Source of the DNA: an uncultured Prevotella sp.
GTDB taxonomy: Bacteria; Bacteroidota; Bacteroidia; Bacteroidales; Bacteroidaceae
Direction of reading: 5' to 3'
Assembly: GCA_946998205.1 (NCBI GenBank)
Contig: CAMPYJ010000003.1
Coordinates: 50,390 to 114,389, forward strand
Length of the DNA: 64,000 nucleotides
Shown here: positions 28,403 to 35,830 of the stretch, one piece after another
Layout of the letters: each line of letters begins with the position of its first letter
Position numbering within the stretch: position 1 is the first letter of the stretch
Program-made: the position numbers and the translations under genes
The notes under the pieces: generated by a model
Databases searched by the model: none
The model's input: the letters and a program-made list of their open reading frames with translations, nothing else
Told to the model about the DNA's origin: nothing

Positions 28403-29614
28403 TTACTTGATTCGTTCATTCTGTAAGAAGTCTTCGTAATGGTCTTGATAGCCATTGAAAACATTGATGTCTACATCCCCTTTGATTCCGTTTACTCGCC
28501 CGTCAGGGCTCAGTTGCCATATCACCAGGCGCACATCCGGCTTGTATTCTCCATAACGGGCTATCCATACGTTGTAGTTCTCCATGATGTCGGGAGCCTC
28601 TGGCAAATACCTGTTCACAAAAGTCTGACTGACGTACAATATCGGTTTCACGCCCACGCGCCTTTCTACTGCCTGGAGCCACGCTCTCACTTCGGTGAAC
28701 AAGGCCTTGGTACCACCCATTCTTTTGATTTGACTGGGTAAGGGTTCAACGTCGAGAACAGGTGGAAAGTCACCTTTTTCAAAGCGAGTGTGCCGCATGA
28801 AATAGACTGCTTGCGCCTTACCACTGGACAAAGTGGAGAAGAAATGATACGCTCCGCAATGAACGCCGTGGCGCTTTGCCGCCCGATAATCACCCATCAA
28901 GTACTTGTTCCGCATGGTAACACCCTCGGTTGACTTGATGTAACAGAACGAAATGGGATAGCTCACGGCGCCCCGTATGCGTTTCTTACTGATGGTACCG
29001 AGGTGCGTGATGCGCAGTTTGTTCCAATGGATGGGATAATGTTTCTTGCCTATGTCATGCTGATGTCGGGAGATGTCGATGCCATAGATGCGCTGGCCGG
29101 TATACAACAGTCGCTCGCCCAGATACCGGTTGGCTCTCCATTCACCCAGACGGAGCTTTCCGGAAGACAGTGCGAAGCCAAACCCCCAGCGTTGGTCATC
29201 CCGCCAATAGCCATGATAACAAATGCCTTCTCGCGATTGGTAAGTGCCTGCCCCCTCAGCCAACCCTCTTTGATTCAGTTGCCCATGATAGATTCCGTCA
29301 GGGTCGGTACGTGTTCCACTCATCAACGTGTCGGCCTTCCACTCGCCCACGATGCGCCTTCCCCGTCCGTCGTAACTCACACCCATACCCTCACGCTTGC
29401 CCGCTTTCCACTGCCCAACGTATACGATGCTGTCTTTGTACCGCATTTCACCGTAGCCTTCGTATACGCCATGCGCCACCGAACCCCTGTATGTGTAGTC
29501 ACCATGCCGCACCAACACTTGTTCGTCTGGCCGTATCTTACAGCTGAAAAGGAACAGCGTTAATGTCGCCAACGTGACGTGAACCCATTTCAAAGCAAGC
29601 AGATGGCGTTTCAT
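28403..29614 (-). CDS. MORN-repeat GH25 lysozyme-like lipoprotein
   Basis: A 403-residue exported protein. The N-terminus MKRHLLALKWVHVTLATLTL runs into a lipobox at LFSC. Residues about 45-185 contain several MORN-type repeats (YRGSVAHGVYEGYGEMRY, YVGQWKAGKREGMGVSY, YHGYWRDDQRWGFGF). A GH25 muramidase domain fills the C-terminal half: YGIDISRHQHDIG with the first catalytic Asp, CYIKSTEGVTMRNKY, GAYHFFS, PPVLDVEPLP with the catalytic Glu, ILYVSQTF, WIARYG and DINVFNG. It should cut the N-acetylmuramic acid linkage in peptidoglycan. The start at 29614 overlaps the upstream gene's stop by four bases (ATGA), so the two products are probably made together. Confidence 0.88.
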   Translation of the reverse strand: MKRHLLALKWVHVTLATLTLFLFSCKIRPDEQVLVRHGDYTYRGSVAHGVYEGYGEMRYKDSIVYVGQWKAGKREGMGVSYDGRGRRIVGEWKADTLMSGTRTDPDGIYHGQLNQRGLAEGAGTYQSREGICYHGYWRDDQRWGFGFALSSGKLRLGEWRANRYLGERLLYTGQRIYGIDISRHQHDIGKKHYPIHWNKLRITHLGTISKKRIRGAVSYPISFCYIKSTEGVTMRNKYLMGDYRAAKRHGVHCGAYHFFSTLSSGKAQAVYFMRHTRFEKGDFPPVLDVEPLPSQIKRMGGTKALFTEVRAWLQAVERRVGVKPILYVSQTFVNRYLPEAPDIMENYNVWIARYGEYKPDVRLVIWQLSPDGRVNGIKGDVDINVFNGYQDHYEDFLQNERIK

Positions 29615-30621
29615 GGCTGCACCTCCTTTCTCAACAAACCGCACAGCTGACTTCGCGTGATGACCTCGTTCCCTCGGGTGATGCCGATGAAATAACCGCG
29701 TGTACTGAAGACCGGCGACCCATCACCGCCCAACACCGCCGGCAAATCGTGCCGGTTGTCACGAAGCGTTGTTGGGATGATGCTGCACGAGGCATGGGTG
29801 GTGGCCAGCTCCTCCACGCCAAGACCGCCGTAGCCCACAGCAAGTGCTGCGCCATGCGCCTTACCATTTATAAAGAAGATGGACACTGGGGCCACGCCCG
29901 TGGGTGTCTTTCGTCCAACCGTTTGCAGCAAGACCGTCTGGCACTGCTTGGAAGAGCCAACTTCACGCATGCGTACTTGCTGGCATTTACCATCCGGAAG
30001 ACGGTAGTAAGCAGTATAAATCGCCTTGCGTATCAGCTGCGGACGGTCGGCAGGCCGCATCGTGTCAAACAACCATGCCAGCCTTATGCGACGAGTTTTC
30101 TCATCTTCTTTTTGATAAGCGCATGCCGCCACCATGTTATACCCCTCGTCACGAACGTCATGAACGCGCAGGTAGTAATTCAGTTCTCTCAGCTGAACGC
30201 GCAGCAGTCGTATTCTTTTCTCATTTCTCTCTTTCTCTTTCTCAATCAGCGACCACGCGTCCAACCTGCTTAACCCGTCTGACTTTGCCATGACGGTAAT
30301 CATTCTGCCTCGGCAGGAAGGAATGAAGAAATATCTGTTCACCCACACGCCTGTGGCATAAGTGGTGCGTACGCATGAATCTCGCAGCAAGGAGGGACGC
30401 ACCAAGGCGGTGTCAGGGGCGACGCCGGCAAAATAGAGTGTCGTCTTTCCCCCGCACGCCATTTCGTACCATGAACGGCATGTCACAATGGCCACCGAGC
30501 GCTTCATCTGTCGTGCAGATGAAGGCCAAAAGCTCCATGCCACCCATGCGATGACGGCAAGCAGCAGGATGAACAGCGTCATGAGCTTCAAACGGCGATT
30601 GTGGCGGTATTTTTGTTCCAT
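29611..30621 (-). CDS. Membrane-anchored protein of unknown function
   Basis: A 336-residue protein with a single N-terminal transmembrane helix (LMTLFILLLAVIAWVAWSFW) after a basic start (MEQKYRHNRRLK), so most of it lies in the periplasm. The middle is helical with a charged segment (SLIEKEKERNEKRIRLLRVQ). The C-terminal part ends in beta-rich sequence with GGDGSPVFSTRGYFIGITRG, which looks like the end of a trypsin-like beta barrel (GDSGSP in active proteases) but with the motif altered. A degenerate or non-catalytic trypsin fold is my guess only. It overlaps and precedes the GH25 lysozyme gene, suggesting a joint envelope function. The start at 30621 lies six bases after the promoter's -7 box. 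Confidence 0.65.
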   Translation of the reverse strand: MEQKYRHNRRLKLMTLFILLLAVIAWVAWSFWPSSARQMKRSVAIVTCRSWYEMACGGKTTLYFAGVAPDTALVRPSLLRDSCVRTTYATGVWVNRYFFIPSCRGRMITVMAKSDGLSRLDAWSLIEKEKERNEKRIRLLRVQLRELNYYLRVHDVRDEGYNMVAACAYQKEDEKTRRIRLAWLFDTMRPADRPQLIRKAIYTAYYRLPDGKCQQVRMREVGSSKQCQTVLLQTVGRKTPTGVAPVSIFFINGKAHGAALAVGYGGLGVEELATTHASCSIIPTTLRDNRHDLPAVLGGDGSPVFSTRGYFIGITRGNEVITRSQLCGLLRKEVQP

Positions 30622-30627
30622 GTCATG

Positions 30628-30658
30628 CAAAGTTAACTTAAAAACCAGATAACGCAAA
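30628..30658 (-). promoter_or_regulatory. Promoter of the membrane protein-GH25 operon
   Basis: On the minus strand, TTTG (30658-30655), 19 bases, TAACTTTG (30635-30628). Six bases then lead to the ATG at 30621, so the mRNA is probably leaderless. Confidence 0.7.
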
Positions 30659-30743
30659 ACGTTGTTCGTTTAATTATCAGGATGCTTTTTACCGTGACGC
30701 ATCACACCCCGGCCAGACAGGAAGAGGAATGGCGGAAATTGTT

Positions 30744-30972
30744 GTTTTTTCTGCTCGTTTTAAGCCTCTAAAACGGCATCTCAAAACCTCTCATCTGGAA
30801 AAAATCAATAGGCTGCGGGGATGCAAAATGAAGATGATTGGGCAAGAAAAACGGATTTTCACGCCCAAAACAATGTGTTTGCCCTACTGCAAGCATGCTT
30901 TTGACCGACAATTCACATGCTCCCGCTGCCTGAAAGCATGCATGTTACCCGCCTAAAGCAGTGCTTTTGAAT
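30744..30972. repeat. Diverged 228-bp repeat, copy 1
   Basis: Matches 48092-48318 in inverted orientation over about 228 bases with many substitutions. Shared blocks include CTGGAAAAAATCAATAGGC, an AAAACGGCAT segment, GATTTTCAC and a terminal AAAGCAGTGCTTTT-like palindrome. No convincing ORF. It accounts for part of the 900-base gap between the membrane protein and the NUDIX gene; nothing was recognised in 30973-31312. Confidence 0.6.
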
Positions 30973-31312
30973 GAAAAACGCATGACTATCGGAGGCCGGC
31001 AATGGCTGAAAACCCGTAACATCGCGCATGACAGTGAGATACGAACATCGCTCATGCCTGACGAATTTGCACGCAAGGTCAAGGTTGTTCACAAATACGC
31101 CAAGGAGAGAAGGGTGTCGTGTCAAGAAAATTCGTACCGGCAGCCCTCTCGTCTCCTGCCGGTCAACGGTGTCCGCATGCCCGTTTCAGGCAATGGGCAG
31201 GCACCGGCAGGCCATCTGCGACCGCAAAGCGACGCCCCATCTGCGGCACTCCTCGTTTTTTTTGCCAAAACAGACATGCCGTTCAGATATTTTGTCTAAA
31301 TTTGTATTCGAA

Positions 31313-31503
31313 GGGCGGTTCTATAAATTACCACCGTAAAGTTTTTTTATGTCAGTATTTTTACGTTTTGTCATCTTGTGGACTCTTCTTGGTTCAATTT
31401 GCTTGTCCGTTCAGTCGTATAGCTCGCTATACTCCTTCACTCACAAACAAATTGACCTCAAAAAATAGTCTCACAAATTGTCAAAGCTAATTTATAGAAC
31501 CAC
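31313..31503. repeat. MITE-like element, copy B
   Basis: A 191-bp relative of the element at 14354. The left terminus is identical over 18 bases; at the right end the terminal CGCCC has changed (ACCACAC). The internal hairpin and the GTATAGC..GCTATAC core are kept. It ends 36 bases before the NUDIX start codon. Confidence 0.82.
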
Positions 31504-31539
31504 ACTGAACAGTACCCAACGAGACAAGAGCAAATTCCC

Positions 31540-32127
31540 ATGACGCATTTATTGGAAAAATTCAAATTCTGCCCAGCGTGTGGCAGCCCACACTTCGTAG
31601 TGAACGACGAGAAGAGCAAACGGTGCGAGAACTGCGACTTCGTGTATTTCATGAACCCAAGCGCCGCCAACGTGGCCTTCATCCTCAACGAGCATGGCGA
31701 ATTGTTGGTTGAGAGGCGGCGCAACGACCCCGGAAAAGGAACGCTTGACCTTCCCGGCGGCTTCTCCGACACAAACGAGACGGGTGAAGAAGGCATCATC
31801 AGGGAGGTGAGAGAGGAAACCAACCTGCAGGTAGACCGCGCGGAATATGTGTTCAGTCTGCCCAACGAGTACCGATACAGCGGACTGGACATCCCCACAC
31901 TTGACATGTTTTTCCGCTGCGAAGTGAGCGACACGTCCCGTCTGAAAGCAGGTGACGATGCCGGCGAAGTATCGTGGCTGCCCCTGGAAGAGGTGCGAAC
32001 CGAGCAGTTCGGACTGCGTTCCATCCGCCAAGGCCTGCGCGTTTTCCTGGAAAGAGCCGGCGAAATGGGTTGGACGAACGCTGGCAAGCGAACCAGCGAA
32101 TCCGACCGCCGAAACAAAACGACATGA
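31540..32127 (+). CDS. NUDIX hydrolase with zinc ribbon
   Basis: A 195-residue cytosolic hydrolase of nucleoside-diphosphate-linked compounds. An N-terminal zinc ribbon (FCPACG ... KRCENCDF) precedes the NUDIX fold. The NUDIX box is complete: GGFSDTNETGEEGIIREVRE then ETNL, with the REVREE metal-binding glutamates. This zinc-ribbon plus NUDIX arrangement resembles NADH pyrophosphatase (NudC)-like and related proteins, but the NudC-specific SQPWPFPxS motif is not seen, so the substrate is open. The only upstream DNA is repeat copy B, so its promoter may lie within or before that repeat. Confidence 0.85.
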   Translation: MTHLLEKFKFCPACGSPHFVVNDEKSKRCENCDFVYFMNPSAANVAFILNEHGELLVERRRNDPGKGTLDLPGGFSDTNETGEEGIIREVREETNLQVDRAEYVFSLPNEYRYSGLDIPTLDMFFRCEVSDTSRLKAGDDAGEVSWLPLEEVRTEQFGLRSIRQGLRVFLERAGEMGWTNAGKRTSESDRRNKTT

Positions 32128-32234
32128 CTGTTTTTGACAACCAACAACCTTCTCGAGCAAACGAGCCGAGACAGAGCCGTGGCGCAAGACACAAAAATAC
32201 CGCCCGGGCAAGGCGCATTGTAAATTAAAAATCG

Positions 32235-32242
32235 TACCTTTG
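32235..32242 (+). promoter_or_regulatory. -7 box of argS
   Basis: TACCTTTG, about 100 bases before the start codon. The best TTG upstream (32218) is only 14 bases away, so the -33 element is unclear. Confidence 0.5.
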
Positions 32243-32343
32243 CAGCGCAACGGTTTCGTGTCTCCATCCAAAAGAAACATCGCCAGCACGCATGCCTGCA
32301 TGAACGTTGCCTACAGATCAAAGAATTTTATCTTTTAATCAGC

Positions 32344-34164
32344 ATGAAAATTGAGAACCAAATAGCCAGTTCTGTCATTGCTTCAGTGAAAGAACTCTAC
32401 GGACAAGACGTACCCATGTCGATGGTACAGTTACAAAAAACGAAAAGCAACTTTGAGGGAAACCTCACCTTGGTGGTGTTCCCCTTCCTGAAAATGTCAC
32501 GCCAGAAGCCCGAAGACACCGCCCGGGCCATCGGTGAACTGCTGGTGAGAGACTGTGCGGCCGTAGCCGGTTTCAACGTCGTGAAAGGCTTCTTGAACCT
32601 CAACGTCGCCAAAGAGGCGTGGGTGGAATTGCTCAATGACATACATGCGGATGAGAAATTCGGAGAGAAACCCGTCACGGAGCAGTCGCCCTTGGTGATG
32701 ATTGAATACTCATCGCCCAACACCAACAAGCCACTTCACCTGGGACATGTGCGCAACAACTTGTTGGGATGGTCGTTGGCGCAAATCATGGAGGCCAATG
32801 GCAACAAGGTGGTGAAGACCAACATCGTGAACGACCGAGGCATTCATATTTGCAAATCAATGCTCGCCTGGCTGAAGTGGGGCAACGGAGAGACACCCGA
32901 GTCGAGCGGAAAGAAAGGCGACCACCTCATCGGCGATTACTATGTGGCGTTTGACAAGCACTATCGGGCCGAGGTGGCAGAGCTGAAAAACAAGTTCATG
33001 ACAGACGAGGGACTGGACGAAGAGACCGCCGTGAACAAGGCGAAAGAAGAGGCTCCGCTGATGAAAGAGGCCCGGCAAATGCTCGTGAAGTGGGAGCAGG
33101 GCGATGAAGAGGTGCGCGCCTTGTGGAAAAAGATGAACAACTGGGTTTACGCCGGCTTTGATGAGACGTACAAGACGTTAGGCGTGAGCTTTGACAAGAT
33201 ATACTATGAATCAAATACTTACCTCGAGGGAAAAACTAAGGTGGAAGAGGGACTGAAGAAAGGTCTCTTTTTCCGAAAGGATGACAACAGCGTATGGGCA
33301 GACCTGACAAAAGAGGGTTTGGACCAAAAGCTGTTGCTTCGTTCTGACGGCACCAGCGTGTACATGACACAGGACATTGGCACGGCAGAGATGCGGTTCA
33401 AGGATTTTCCCATCGACAAGATGATTTATGTGGTAGGCAACGAGCAGAATTATCATTTTCAGGTGCTTTCCATCTTGCTCGATCGCTTGGGATTCAAGTG
33501 GGGTAAGGAGTTGGTACACTTCTCATACGGCATGGTTGAACTGCCAAACGGTAAGATGAAGAGCCGCGAAGGCACGGTGGTGGATGCCGATGAGTTGATA
33601 GCAACCATGATAGACGATGCCCGCAAGACCAGTGATGAGCTGGGTAAGTTCAAGGATATGAGCGAGGAAGAAAAGCGTGAGATTGCCCGCGTGGTTGGAT
33701 TGGGCGCGCTGAAATACTTCATCTTGAAGGTAGACGCGCGCAAAAACATGTTGTTCAATCCCGAAGAGTCTATCGACTTTAATGGCAACACGGGCCCGTT
33801 CATCCAATATACCTATGCCCGCATCCGTTCCATCATGCGCAAAGCGACGGCAGAGGGCATGGCACTTCCTGCACAACTGCCCAGCGACGCACCACTGAAC
33901 GACAAGGAAATTGCATTGATACAGAAGATGAACGACTTCGGTGCGGTGATAGAACAGGCCGCGACAGATTACAGTCCGAGCGGCATCGCCAACTATTGTT
34001 ACGAGTTGACCAAAGACTTCAACCAGTTCTACCACGACTACAGCATACTGAACGCCGACACGCGAGAGGAGAAGCTCACCCGGTTGGTGCTGGCCAACAA
34101 TGTGGCAAAGATTATCAAGAACGGCATGCTGCTGCTTGGTATTGAGGTTCCGGAGAGGATGTAG
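32344..34164 (+). CDS. argS: Arginyl-tRNA synthetase
   Basis: A class I aminoacyl-tRNA synthetase of 606 residues that charges tRNA-Arg. The N-terminal additional domain (about 1-110) is followed by SSPNTNKPLHLGHVRNNLLG with the HIGH signature (HLGH, residues 132-135). The KMSKS loop is degenerate, GKMKSREGTVV (about 404-408), as is usual in this enzyme. The C-terminal DALR anticodon-binding domain ends YHDYSILNADTREEKLTRLV. The next bases after the TAG stop already belong to a GC-rich palindromic repeat. Confidence 0.96.
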   Translation: MKIENQIASSVIASVKELYGQDVPMSMVQLQKTKSNFEGNLTLVVFPFLKMSRQKPEDTARAIGELLVRDCAAVAGFNVVKGFLNLNVAKEAWVELLNDIHADEKFGEKPVTEQSPLVMIEYSSPNTNKPLHLGHVRNNLLGWSLAQIMEANGNKVVKTNIVNDRGIHICKSMLAWLKWGNGETPESSGKKGDHLIGDYYVAFDKHYRAEVAELKNKFMTDEGLDEETAVNKAKEEAPLMKEARQMLVKWEQGDEEVRALWKKMNNWVYAGFDETYKTLGVSFDKIYYESNTYLEGKTKVEEGLKKGLFFRKDDNSVWADLTKEGLDQKLLLRSDGTSVYMTQDIGTAEMRFKDFPIDKMIYVVGNEQNYHFQVLSILLDRLGFKWGKELVHFSYGMVELPNGKMKSREGTVVDADELIATMIDDARKTSDELGKFKDMSEEEKREIARVVGLGALKYFILKVDARKNMLFNPEESIDFNGNTGPFIQYTYARIRSIMRKATAEGMALPAQLPSDAPLNDKEIALIQKMNDFGAVIEQAATDYSPSGIANYCYELTKDFNQFYHDYSILNADTREEKLTRLVLANNVAKIIKNGMLLLGIEVPERM

Positions 34165-34165
34165 G

Positions 34166-34208
34166 GAAGCCCCTCCCCGCCCTCCCCAGCAGGGGAGGGA
34201 GAAGGAAG
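34166..34208. repeat. GC-rich palindrome, left of the DUF559 segment
   Basis: GAAGCCCCTCCCC..CTCCCCAGCAGGGGAGGG..GAAG, starting two bases after the argS stop. It is the same type as the pair at 16949-17099 and roughly the inverse of 34769-34806. About 130 bases without features separate it from the ATG at 34337. Confidence 0.8.
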
Positions 34209-34336
34209 TTACCTTGTTTGCCCATCTTCCTGACAGATGTTGTTTGCTCAACGCTTGCGAGCTGATGTCGACAATCCACCTTATTTTATATAGAGGGAGA
34301 TTCATTTTCGGCTTTAATGTAAGTTGACCGTATGTT

Positions 34337-35200
34337 ATGAAACGGAAACACGAAACGGCAGACTGTGCGAATTACGAGTTATTGAAAGCATTTGCAAAGA
34401 GAAGTAGAACGCATTCAACACCGGCAGAAGGCATGTTGTGGGAATCATTACGTGGAAACCAATTAGGATGTAAGTTCAGACGACAACATATCATCGGCAA
34501 CTATATTGCTGATTTTGCCTGCATTCGTTTCAAACTGGTGGTTGAAATAGATGGTGGTTATCATCAACAAGGCAATCAACCGCTCATGGATGCCGAACGT
34601 ACAGCTGATTTAAAAAGTCGTGGTTTTACCGTTTTGCGTTTCACAAACGAACAGGTGCTTCACCGTCTTTCATCCGTCATCTCGCAAATACTCAAATCAT
34701 TAGACCACATGGCTCAAGCAGAACAGATAAAAAACAATTCACAAGAAACCAACTTAGTTACGCCGTTAGCTTCTTCCCCCCTATCGGGGGGACAGAGGGG
34801 GGCTTCGGCATGGGCGGTCGATGCGGCATGTTCAGGCAATCCGGGACCTATGGAATATCGAGGAATCGACTTGGCGACAGGAGCGGAAATCTTTCACTTC
34901 GGGCCCGTACATGGCACCAACAACATAGGAGAGTTCTTGGCTATCGTGCATGCGCTGGCCCTGTTGTGGAAACAAGGTGACACGCAAAAATCCATTTATT
35001 CGGACAGCTACAACGCCATTTTGTGGGTGAAGAAAAAACAATGTAAAACAAAATTGAAGCGAACGCCACAAACAGAGCAGCTCTATCAGATTATCTCGCG
35101 CGCCGAACAATGGCTGAAAACACACGCGTACCGTAACCCTGTCGTCAAATGGGAAACAGCCGAATGGGGCGAAATTCCCGCCGACTTCGGCAGAAAATAA
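34337..35200 (+). CDS. DUF559 nuclease-like domain fused to RNase H
   Basis: One 287-residue reading frame with two unrelated parts. Residues about 10-125 are a DUF559 (Vsr/PD-(D/E)XK nuclease-like) domain: STPAEGMLWESLRGNQLGCK, FRRQHIIGNYIADF, KLVVEIDGGYHQQ, with candidate active-site residues E31, D59, E70, D72 and H76. Residues about 157-287 are an RNase HI domain of the Bacteroidales type: WAVDAACSGNPGPMEYRGID, NNIGEFLAIVHALALLW, YSDSYNAI, and WGEIPADFGRK. Its catalytic acids are about D162, E199 and D223, with D283 likely. The joint (residues about 145-156, SSPLSGGQRGA) is translated repeat DNA at 34769-34806. The DUF559 half is AT-richer than argS before it and RNase H after it. RNase H is usually separate, so I infer insertion with in-frame fusion; whether a free RNase H is also translated is unknown. 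Confidence 0.85.
   Translation: MKRKHETADCANYELLKAFAKRSRTHSTPAEGMLWESLRGNQLGCKFRRQHIIGNYIADFACIRFKLVVEIDGGYHQQGNQPLMDAERTADLKSRGFTVLRFTNEQVLHRLSSVISQILKSLDHMAQAEQIKNNSQETNLVTPLASSPLSGGQRGASAWAVDAACSGNPGPMEYRGIDLATGAEIFHFGPVHGTNNIGEFLAIVHALALLWKQGDTQKSIYSDSYNAILWVKKKQCKTKLKRTPQTEQLYQIISRAEQWLKTHAYRNPVVKWETAEWGEIPADFGRK
34769..34806. repeat. GC-rich palindrome within the fusion ORF
   Basis: Palindrome CTTCTTCCCCCC..GGGGGG..GGGGGGCTTCG located between the DUF559 and RNase H coding parts and translated in frame. It is inverted relative to 34166-34208, so the two bracket the DUF559 segment. Confidence 0.8.
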
Positions 35201-35295
35201 GTCGCACCTCATACTTTTTTCCTTATTCCGGGATACCGAGAAAGGGGCATCCTGACGCACTCCATCCGCATCCTTCCGAACAGCTGTATGCGCAC

Positions 35296-35332
35296 TTTGC
35301 AACCGAGTTGCAACAATCTTTCGCTACCTTTG
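35296..35332 (+). promoter_or_regulatory. Promoter and palindromic operator of the metal efflux operon
   Basis: The -7 box TACCTTTG is at 35325-35332. Eleven bases upstream, a perfect inverted repeat TTGCAAC-CGA-GTTGCAA (35297-35313) covers the -33 position. Almost the same palindrome precedes the P-type ATPase gene. The -7 box ends four bases before the first candidate ATG (35337), implying a leaderless or nearly leaderless mRNA. A metal-responsive repressor is inferred; none is encoded nearby. Confidence 0.6.
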
Positions 35333-35336
35333 CATT

Positions 35337-35753
35337 ATGATGCGGGGAAAAGCACTCATAGTAAGTCTTTGGCTGGCAATGCTCATGGTGTTGCTGGTGT
35401 TGGCCGTGCCTCATCATCACCACCTGAGCAACGTTTGTTTCGTGAAAGAGAGGTGCGAGACAGACGGCCAATTCAATGACCGCCACACCCACCATCACTC
35501 TTCCGGACAGGAAACGCAGGCGGACAACTGTCCCGTAGAGCAAATCAGGCACATTGTCAAGGACGACGAGCATGCGCAGCCCGTCATACAAGTGGTGCAG
35601 CAGCAACCTCATTGGCTGTGCACCCACGCTGCCGACACGCACCCGCACATGCAGGAAGTCTTGCCAGTTAGCGAAACATCCGAGCCCATCGCCCGGTTGC
35701 TTGAGGCGCATGTAGCCTCGAGTGGACGAAGGGGACCTCCCACCTTATTATAA
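35337..35753 (+). CDS. Histidine-rich exported protein of the efflux operon
   Basis: A 138-residue protein with an N-terminal hydrophobic helix (ALIVSLWLAMLMVLLVLAVP) that is a signal peptide or anchor. It is followed at once by HHHH and later by HTHHH and further scattered His (THPHM) with two to three Cys. The composition suggests periplasmic metal binding, in keeping with its place 77 bases before the metal RND pump. Small His-rich proteins often lead such operons in Bacteroidetes, but I cannot name the family with certainty. Two adjacent ATGs (35337, 35340) are possible starts. Confidence 0.7.
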   Translation: MMRGKALIVSLWLAMLMVLLVLAVPHHHHLSNVCFVKERCETDGQFNDRHTHHHSSGQETQADNCPVEQIRHIVKDDEHAQPVIQVVQQQPHWLCTHAADTHPHMQEVLPVSETSEPIARLLEAHVASSGRRGPPTLL

Positions 35754-35830
35754 CCCATTGTTTTTATCGAGCGGCAGAGCAGTTGTCAACAACTGTTCTG
35801 CAGTAAGTCGTACACGTTCATACCAAGGTT

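Noticed and set aside
30729..31299. Two open frames of 75 and 112 residues before repeat copy B
   Set aside because: The first lies in a diverged repeat and the second has no family features, promoter or clear start context.
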